A DNA stretch of 64,000 nt. Origin: Streptomyces abikoensis (GTDB lineage Bacteria > Actinomycetota > Actinomycetes > Streptomycetales > Streptomycetaceae). A program made the translations under genes and the position numbers. The notes beneath the pieces are model-generated. The model ran no database searches, was not told where the DNA came from, and was given only the letters and a program-made list of their open reading frames with translations. Shown one piece after another: positions 58,384 through 64,000 of the stretch (position 1 is its first letter; every line of letters starts with the position of its first letter). Where the stretch lies: contig NZ_BMRT01000003.1 in assembly GCF_014648775.1 (NCBI RefSeq), positions 1-64,000 on the forward strand, read 5' to 3'.

Positions 58384-58458
58384 TGCCCCTCGCCCCCAGC
58401 CGGCCGTCGCGCCGCGCGTGCCTGAAGTCTCCGACCGGCCCAATCTAGTGGGACACCA

Positions 58459-58474
58459 TGTCCGATACGGACAA
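58459..58474 (+). promoter_or_regulatory. Candidate operator upstream of gabT
   Basis: A perfect palindrome TGTCCG-ATA-CGGACA (58459-58473) overlaps TCCGATACGGACAA (58461-58474), which matches the motif upstream of the aldehyde dehydrogenase. It lies about 98 bases before gabT; a -10-like TAGCCT is at 58529-58534, so an activator position is plausible. Confidence 0.55.
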
Positions 58475-58571
58475 CCGGACGCGCGCACTTCTCCCGATCG
58501 GAACATGCCGCGCTCCGGCCGCCGCACCTAGCCTGCGACCAAAAGCCCGTACTTTCCCCCTGGAGCTCGTC

Positions 58572-59924
58572 ATGACCGAACTGTCCGGAGGCGCCGCCCT
58601 CCCCCAGGAGCGCCGCGTCGTCACCGCGATCCCCGGCCCCAAGTCGCTCGAGCTCCAGGCCCGCCGCCTCGACGCGGTCGCGGGCGGTGTGGGCTCCGTC
58701 CTGCCGGTGTTCACCGCGCGCGCGGGCGGCGGCGTCATCGAGGACGTCGACGGCAACCGCCTGATCGACTTCGGCTCCGGCATCGCCGTGACCTCGGTCG
58801 GCGCCAGCGCCGAGGCCGTGGTGCGCCGCGCCGCCGCGCAGCTCGCCGACTTCACCCACACCTGTTTCATGGTGACCCCCTACGAGGGTTACGTGGAGGT
58901 CTGCGAGCAGCTCGCCGAGCTGACCCCGGGCGACCACGCCAAGAAGTCCGCGCTGTTCAACTCGGGGGCCGAGGCCGTCGAGAACGCCGTCAAGATCGCC
59001 CGTGCGTACACCAAGCGCCAGGCCGTCGTCGTCTTCGACCACGGCTACCACGGCCGCACCAACCTGACGATGGCGCTCACCGCCAAGAACATGCCGTACA
59101 AGCACGGCTTCGGCCCGTTCGCGCCCGAGGTCTACCGCGTGCCGGTGGCGTACGGCTACCGCTGGCCGACCGGCCCGGAGAACTGCGGCCCCGAGGCCGC
59201 CGCCCAGGCCATCGACCAGATCACCAAGCAGATCGGCGCCGAGAACGTCGCCGCGATCATCATCGAGCCGGTGCTGGGCGAGGGCGGCTTCATCGAGCCG
59301 GCCAAGGGCTTCCTCCCGGCGATCGTGAAGTTCGCCAACGACAACGGCATCGTCTTCGTCGCCGACGAGATCCAGTCCGGCTTCTGCCGCACCGGCCAGT
59401 GGTTCGCCTGTGAGGACGAGGGCATCGTCCCGGACCTGATCACCACCGCCAAGGGCATCGCGGGCGGTCTGCCGCTGGCCGCCGTCACCGGCCGCGCCGA
59501 GATCATGGACGCGCCGCACGCGGGCGGCCTGGGCGGCACCTACGGCGGCAACCCGGTGGCCTGCGCCGGTGCCCTGGGTGCCATCGAGACCATGCGCGAG
59601 CTGGACCTCAACGGGAAGGCCAAGCGCATCGAGGAGGTCATGAAGGGCCGCCTCACCGCCATGCAGGAGAAGTTCCCGGTCATCGGCGACATCCGCGGCC
59701 GCGGCGCGATGATCGCGATCGAGCTGGTCAAGGACCCGGCGACCAAGGAGCCGAACCCGGCGGCCGCCGGCGCGCTCGCCAAGGCCTGCCACGCCGAGGG
59801 CCTGCTGGTCCTCACCTGCGGCACCTACGGCAACGTGCTGCGCTTCCTGCCGCCGCTGGTCATCGGCGAGGACCTGCTCAACGAGGGCCTCGACATCATC
59901 GAGGGCGCGTTCGCGGGTCTGTGA
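58572..59924 (+). CDS. gabT: 4-aminobutyrate--2-oxoglutarate aminotransferase
   Basis: A PLP enzyme turning GABA into succinate semialdehyde; 450 residues. It has the glycine-rich FNSGAEAVENAVK, Asp265 (VADEIQSGF) holding the pyridine nitrogen and Lys294 (TTAKGIAGG) for the Schiff base. ATG at 58572 has GGAG seven bases upstream; the open reading extends 38 codons further without conservation. The PucR gene, aldehyde dehydrogenase, oxidase and polyamine transporter nearby support a polyamine/GABA route. Confidence 0.95.
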   Translation: MTELSGGAALPQERRVVTAIPGPKSLELQARRLDAVAGGVGSVLPVFTARAGGGVIEDVDGNRLIDFGSGIAVTSVGASAEAVVRRAAAQLADFTHTCFMVTPYEGYVEVCEQLAELTPGDHAKKSALFNSGAEAVENAVKIARAYTKRQAVVVFDHGYHGRTNLTMALTAKNMPYKHGFGPFAPEVYRVPVAYGYRWPTGPENCGPEAAAQAIDQITKQIGAENVAAIIIEPVLGEGGFIEPAKGFLPAIVKFANDNGIVFVADEIQSGFCRTGQWFACEDEGIVPDLITTAKGIAGGLPLAAVTGRAEIMDAPHAGGLGGTYGGNPVACAGALGAIETMRELDLNGKAKRIEEVMKGRLTAMQEKFPVIGDIRGRGAMIAIELVKDPATKEPNPAAAGALAKACHAEGLLVLTCGTYGNVLRFLPPLVIGEDLLNEGLDIIEGAFAGL

Positions 59925-60004
59925 CCCGGCTGTGAGCCCGCCGTGGGCTCCCTGCGAGCCGGTTGTGAGCCGGTGAAGAACCTGTGCGGGGCGGGTGGTG
60001 GACG

Positions 60005-60027
60005 GGTGATCCGACTATCGGATCGCC
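60005..60027. promoter_or_regulatory. Inverted repeat in the PAP2 gene leader
   Basis: GATCCG (60008-60013) and CGGATC (60019-60024) flank ACTAT, and pairing can extend to 60005/60027. It is 26 bases upstream of the start, so it could be an operator or an RNA hairpin. Confidence 0.4.
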
Positions 60028-60052
60028 CATCCCTGCCGTACGGTTTCTTCAG

Positions 60053-60859
60053 ATGAGTGAAACACCCCGTTCGCAGGGGACTGCGGACGACGCCGTACCG
60101 TCGCTTCCCCAGCGTCGGCCCGGCCGTGCCTTCGCGCACAGCACCGGAGCCCTCGGCTCCGGACATCCTCACCGATCGGACGGTCGCCCGCCCCATACCC
60201 CCCGGGGCGCGCGGTCCACCGGACGGACCGGCGGCCCTGGAACTTCCCCCCCTGTTCCGGGGCCGTCGGCATACGCGCTCCCGGTGGTGTGCGTCCTCCT
60301 GTTCGCCCTCGTCACCTGGCAGGTCGCCGCGCACGGGCCGCTGCGCGTTCTCGACGAGCGGCTGGGGCACACGGTCGTGGGCGCCGGCGCCGTGCCGTCC
60401 GGGCTCGCCGAGTTGCTGGCCGATCTGGGCAACACGGTGGTGGCGGTGCCGATGCTCCTGGCAGCCGTCGTCTTCTCCGCCGTGCGCGGGCGGCGGTGGC
60501 GGCCGCCGGTGGCCGCCGCCCTGGCGATGGTGGCGGTGCCCGCTCTTGTCGTCCCCCTGAAGTGGTGGATCGGGCGGGCGGGACCGCCGGCGATGGGGGC
60601 CGGGCCGCACGACGGGTTCTTCCCGTCGGGGCACGCGGCGACGGCGGCGGTCGCCTATGGGGCGGCGGCGCTCCTTCTGTTCCGTACGTGGTGGTGGGTG
60701 GCGCCTTATGTGCTGCTCAACGTCGGGGTGGGCCTCGGGTTGGTGCGGCAGGGGTACCACTGGCCGCTGGACGTGGTCGGGGCGTGGTGCCTGGCCGGTG
60801 TCGTGCTGTGGGCGCAGGCGCCCCGAAGGGGCGCGGGGAACTGCGCGACCAGCCACTGA
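60053..60859 (+). CDS. PAP2 family membrane protein
   Basis: A 268-residue protein: a Pro/Arg/Gly-rich N-terminus (1-70) and then about five membrane helices. PAP2 landmarks are KWWIGRAGPP (170-179), PSGHAAT (191-197) and RQGYHWPLD (232-240). The usual arginine before Pro in motif 1 is Gly177, and the motif 3 arginine is four residues before His236 instead of six, so activity as a lipid phosphatase is uncertain. Motif 2 is intact. It follows gabT by about 130 bp with only a weak hairpin between. Confidence 0.88.
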   Translation: MSETPRSQGTADDAVPSLPQRRPGRAFAHSTGALGSGHPHRSDGRPPHTPRGARSTGRTGGPGTSPPVPGPSAYALPVVCVLLFALVTWQVAAHGPLRVLDERLGHTVVGAGAVPSGLAELLADLGNTVVAVPMLLAAVVFSAVRGRRWRPPVAAALAMVAVPALVVPLKWWIGRAGPPAMGAGPHDGFFPSGHAATAAVAYGAAALLLFRTWWWVAPYVLLNVGVGLGLVRQGYHWPLDVVGAWCLAGVVLWAQAPRRGAGNCATSH

Positions 60860-60892
60860 CGGCCCGCAGTCGCATGACCGCGAGCAGAGCGC

Positions 60893-62302
60893 TCAGCTGT
60901 CGAAGCCCAGGCCCAGCCTGTCCATCGCCCGCAGCCAGACGTTGCGGCGGCCGTCGCGGTCGGCCCGCGTCATCGCCCACTGCGTGATGCCGATCCCCAC
61001 CGACCGCACCGGCTCCGGCGGGAACGGCAGCGGTCTGCTGCGGACCATCTCCAGCTCCGTGCGCTCGGTGCGCGCCCCGGAGAGCAGGTCCAGCATGACG
61101 TCCGCGCCGAAGCGCGTCGCGCCGACGCCGAGGCCCGTGAACCCCAGCGCGTAGGCGACGCGACCACCGTGCGCGGTGCCGAAGAAGGCGGAGAAACGCG
61201 AGCACGTGTCGATGGCACCGCCCCAGGCGTGCGAGAAGCGCACCCCCTCCAGCTGCGGGAAGCAGCGGAAGAAGTGCTCGGCGAGGCGCCGGTAGGTGGC
61301 CGGGTGGTGGTCGTACTCGGCCCGCACGCCGCCGCCGTAGCGGTAGACGATGTCGTAGCCGCCCCACAGCACGCGGTTGTCCGCCGTCAGCCGGAAGTAG
61401 TGGAAGTGGTTGGCGCTGTCGCTGAGCCCCTGGCGGCGGCGCCAGCCGACGGAGGCCAGTTGCTCCTCGGTGAGCGGCTCGGTCATCAGCGCGTAGTCGT
61501 AGACGGGGGCGATGTACGGGCGGAGCCGTCTGACCAGCGAGGGGAAGGCGTTGGTGCCGAGCGCGGCGTGGCGGGCGAAGACCCGGCCGTAGGGGGTGCG
61601 GACGGCCAGGCCGGCGCGGCGGGAGGACAGCTCGGTGCCGGGGGTGTGCTCGTAGATCCGCACGCCGAGGCCGAGGCAGGCGCGCCGGAGGCCCCAGACG
61701 AGCCTGGCGGGGTGGAGCATGGCGACGCCGGTGCGGTTCCACAGGCCGGCGAGGAAGGTCGGGGAGTCGGCCTCGGCGCGCACGGCGTCACGGTCGAGGA
61801 AGGTGTGGCCGGTGACGCCGAGGGCCGCCGCCCGCCCGGCGGCCTCGCGGAGCTCCTGGACCTGGTGGGGTGCGGTGGCCACGTCGATCTCGCCGGTGCG
61901 CTCGAAGTCGCAGTCGATGCCGTGGCGGGCGAGGGTGGCCTCGATGCCGTCGAGGTTGCGGTGGCCGAGCTCCTCCAGCGTGCGGAGCTCGGCGGGCCAG
62001 CGGGCGTGGCCGTTGGCCCAGCCGTGGGTGAGGGAGGCGGCGCAGAAGCCGCCGTTGCGTCCGGAGGCGGCCCAGCCGGTCCGCTCGGCCTCGATGAGGA
62101 CGACGTCCCGGCCGGGGTCGCGCTCCTTGGCCAGGAGCGCGGTCCACAGGCCGGAGTAGCCGCCGCCGACGACGAGCAGGTCGCAGTGCTCGTCGCCGAC
62201 GAGCGCGGGGAGCGCCTCCGGCCGGGAGGGGTCGTCGAGCCAGTAGGGACGGGGGGTTGCGTCGGAGAGCGCTTTCGTGGGGTTCATGGCGGCGACGGCC
62301 AC
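60893..62302 (-). CDS. FAD-dependent oxidoreductase, PuuB/glycine-oxidase type
   Basis: A 469-residue DAO-family flavoenzyme. It has the N-terminal dinucleotide loop VVGGGYSGLW (44-53) followed by ERTGWAASGRNGG, a segment typical of gamma-glutamylputrescine oxidases. GTG at 62302 has AAGGAG ten bases upstream; ATG at 62287 is an alternative. It starts five bases after the ABC permease stop, so it is in the transporter operon. Oxidation of a glutamylated or free polyamine taken up by that transporter is the likely role, inferred from context. Confidence 0.9.
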   Translation of the reverse strand: MAVAAMNPTKALSDATPRPYWLDDPSRPEALPALVGDEHCDLLVVGGGYSGLWTALLAKERDPGRDVVLIEAERTGWAASGRNGGFCAASLTHGWANGHARWPAELRTLEELGHRNLDGIEATLARHGIDCDFERTGEIDVATAPHQVQELREAAGRAAALGVTGHTFLDRDAVRAEADSPTFLAGLWNRTGVAMLHPARLVWGLRRACLGLGVRIYEHTPGTELSSRRAGLAVRTPYGRVFARHAALGTNAFPSLVRRLRPYIAPVYDYALMTEPLTEEQLASVGWRRRQGLSDSANHFHYFRLTADNRVLWGGYDIVYRYGGGVRAEYDHHPATYRRLAEHFFRCFPQLEGVRFSHAWGGAIDTCSRFSAFFGTAHGGRVAYALGFTGLGVGATRFGADVMLDLLSGARTERTELEMVRSRPLPFPPEPVRSVGIGITQWAMTRADRDGRRNVWLRAMDRLGLGFDS

Positions 62303-62307
62303 GGTTC

Positions 62308-63114
62308 TCAGCTCCTTCGCGGGCGTCTCCCGACGAGCTGGCCGACGAGGACGCACAGCACGGCGATGGCGAACATCGCCGTTCCGATGACATTGATCTG
62401 GACGGGTGTGCCCCGTTGTGCGGATCCCCAGACGTACATGGGGAAGGTGACGGTCGAACCGGCGTTGAAGTTGGTGATGATGAAGTCGTCGAACGAGAGC
62501 GCGAAGGAGAGCAGCGCTCCGGCGACGATGCCGGGGGCGGCGATGGGCAGGGTGACCTTGCGGAAGGTCTGCCAGGGGGTGGCGTAGAGGTCCTGGGCGG
62601 CCTGTTCGAGGCGCGGGTCCATGCTCATCACGCGGGCCTTGACGGCGGTGACCACGAAGCTCAGGCAGAACGTGATGTGGGCGATGAGGATGGTCCAGAA
62701 GCCGAAGCTGACGCCCATGTTGAGGAAGAGGGTCGCCAGGGAGGCGGCCATGACGACCTCGGGCATGGCCATCGGCAGGAAGACGAGGGTGCCGGCCGAG
62801 GAGCGGGCCCGGAAGCGGTAGCGGGCGAGCGCGAAGGCGATGGCGGTGCCCAGGAGGGTGGCGCCGACGGTGGCCCACAGGGCGATCCACAGGCTCAGCG
62901 AGAGCGAGCCGCAGAGGTCGGCGACGCCGCAGGGGTGGGTCCAGGCGTCGGTGGAGAAGTGCTGCCACTGGTAGTTGAAGCGGCCGTTCGGCTTGTTGAA
63001 CGAGAAGACCGTCACCACGACGTTGGGCAGCATCAGGAAGGCGAGGGTGGCCAGCCCGGCGATCACGACCAGGTTGCGGCGCAGTCCGCGCGCGAGGCGG
63101 TTCAGAAGTGCCAT
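62308..63114 (-). CDS. potC: Spermidine/putrescine-type ABC transporter permease (PotC-like)
   Basis: A 268-residue inner-membrane protein with six hydrophobic helices. The cytoplasmic EAA-type loop reads EQAAQDLYATPWQTFRKVTL (about 173-192), and the late segment ALSFDDFIITNFNAG is typical of polyamine permeases. Its ATG overlaps the stop of the other permease by one base (TGATG). The substrate is inferred from family and the PuuB-like neighbour. Confidence 0.92.
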   Translation of the reverse strand: MALLNRLARGLRRNLVVIAGLATLAFLMLPNVVVTVFSFNKPNGRFNYQWQHFSTDAWTHPCGVADLCGSLSLSLWIALWATVGATLLGTAIAFALARYRFRARSSAGTLVFLPMAMPEVVMAASLATLFLNMGVSFGFWTILIAHITFCLSFVVTAVKARVMSMDPRLEQAAQDLYATPWQTFRKVTLPIAAPGIVAGALLSFALSFDDFIITNFNAGSTVTFPMYVWGSAQRGTPVQINVIGTAMFAIAVLCVLVGQLVGRRPRRS

Positions 63115-64000
63115 CAGACCAGTTCCTCCGTCCCGGACTTGCGGATGTAGACGGTGACCATGGCGAGGATCACGGCCATGAGGAGGAACGACAGGGCGGC
63201 GGCCGTCGGGTAGTCGAGGACGCGCAGGAACTGGGACTGGATGACGTTGCCGATCATCTTCTGGTCGGTGGAGCCCAGCAGTTCGGCGTTGATGTAGTCG
63301 CCCGTGGCGGGGATGAACGTCAGCAGGGTGCCGGCGACGACGCCCGGCATGGACAGCGGGAGGGTCACCTTGCGGAAGGTGGTGAGCGGCCGGGCGTAGA
63401 GGTCGCCGGCGGCCTCGTGGAGGCGGCTGTCGATGCGTTCGAGCGAGGTGTAGAGCGGCAGGATCATGAACGGCAGGAAGTTGTAGGTCAGCCCGCAGAC
63501 CACGGCGAGCGGGGTGGCGAGCACGCGGTGGCCCTCGGTCACGCCCAGCGCGTCGGTGACGGCGAGGACGTGCAGCGCGTCGAGGGCGCGGACGACGGGG
63601 CCACCGTCGGACAGGATCGTCTTCCAGGCGAGGGTGCGGATCAGGAAGCTGGTGAAGAACGGCGCGATGACGAGCACCATCAGGACGTGGCGCCAGCGGC
63701 CCGCGCGGAAGGCGATGAGGTAGGCGAGCGGGTAGCCCAGCAGGAGGCAGAGCGCGGTGGCGGTCGCGGAGTAGGCGACGGAGCGCAGGAACTGCGGGTA
63801 GTACTCGGTCAGCGCGTTCCAGTAGGTGGCGAAGTGCCAGGTGACCTTGAAGCCCTCTTCGAGGGAACCGGTCTGTACGGAGGTCGATGCCTGGTAGACC
63901 AGGGGGGCCGCGAAGAAGACGAGCAGCCAGAGGACTCCGGGGAGCAGCAGCCAGTAGGGGACGCGCTTCCTGCGGAGGACGGCCTTGTGGAGGGCGCCGT
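63114..64000 (-). CDS. potB: Spermidine/putrescine-type ABC transporter permease (PotB-like), 5' end outside window
   Basis: The open frame runs from the stop at 63114 to the right edge without a break, about 295 residues visible. Near the edge it reads KRVPYWLLLPGVLWLLVFF, the first membrane helix, so only a short N-terminus is missing. The EAA loop is LHEAAGDLYARPLTTFRKVT, and SLPGVVAG-like and GDYINAELLG segments follow. An ATG at 63680 is internal. The ATPase and binding protein of the system are expected beyond the edge. Confidence 0.9.
   Translation of the reverse strand, partial: GALHKAVLRRKRVPYWLLLPGVLWLLVFFAAPLVYQASTSVQTGSLEEGFKVTWHFATYWNALTEYYPQFLRSVAYSATATALCLLLGYPLAYLIAFRAGRWRHVLMVLVIAPFFTSFLIRTLAWKTILSDGGPVVRALDALHVLAVTDALGVTEGHRVLATPLAVVCGLTYNFLPFMILPLYTSLERIDSRLHEAAGDLYARPLTTFRKVTLPLSMPGVVAGTLLTFIPATGDYINAELLGSTDQKMIGNVIQSQFLRVLDYPTAAALSFLLMAVILAMVTVYIRKSGTEELV

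Overview
The window is a high-GC actinobacterial chromosome segment. Gene content, order, GTG/TTG starts, GC-rich hairpin terminators and a type VII secretion locus with an embedded bldB-like gene all point to Streptomyces or a very close relative. It looks like stable core chromosome. I see no integrase, transposase, insertion sequence, tRNA or CRISPR array. The left edge (minus strand) reads into what I recognise as the leader of an rRNA operon whose 16S gene would lie just outside the window.

Layout. About 0.3-10.7 kb holds housekeeping genes, mostly on the minus strand: RNase J, dapA, thyX, two small plus-strand membrane proteins, a small membrane protein, dapB, an M16 zinc peptidase, pnp and rpsO. 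About 10.9-29.4 kb is a complete type VII (ESX) secretion locus in several divergent blocks: eccD, eccC (three ATPase domains), two WXG100 substrates, a bldB-like regulator, two membrane-anchored beta-propeller proteins, mycP, eccB, eccE, an unknown cluster protein and a proline-rich ParA/MinD-like ATPase. About 29.5-42.9 kb is the rimP-nusA-ylxR-infB-ylxP-rbfA-truB-ribF translation and RNA-maturation array. A giant 1,680-residue trypsin-like/NACHT-like protein sits between truB and ribF. About 43.1-46.7 kb holds a lipoprotein/ferritin-like pair, a phosphotransferase-like protein that has lost key residues, and two GNAT acetyltransferases; a diverged copy of the last 18 codons of the first GNAT gene lies just beyond its stop. 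About 46.8-50.7 kb carries ispG, a site-2 protease and dxr (isoprenoid precursor genes around rseP). About 50.8-64 kb carries an acyl-CoA dehydrogenase, then an aldehyde dehydrogenase, a PucR regulator, an orphan VirD4-like ATPase, gabT, a PAP2 protein, a PuuB-like oxidoreductase and two polyamine-type ABC permeases, the last cut by the window edge.

How they work together. The ESX genes should form one inner-membrane secretion machine with dedicated substrates, protease and accessory ATPase. The nusA-infB array couples transcription, initiation and 30S maturation. The right end reads as polyamine/GABA uptake and catabolism. A 14-bp motif (TCC-N3-ACGGACAA) lies in the same orientation upstream of both the aldehyde dehydrogenase and gabT, which suggests co-regulation, possibly by the PucR protein between them.

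The items most worth a second look are the trypsin/NACHT-like protein with a substituted nucleophile, the relic of the GNAT 3' end, the shared aldehyde dehydrogenase/gabT operator candidate, the VirD4-like orphan, the degenerate phosphotransferase and the three 17-bp repeats between dapA and RNase J.
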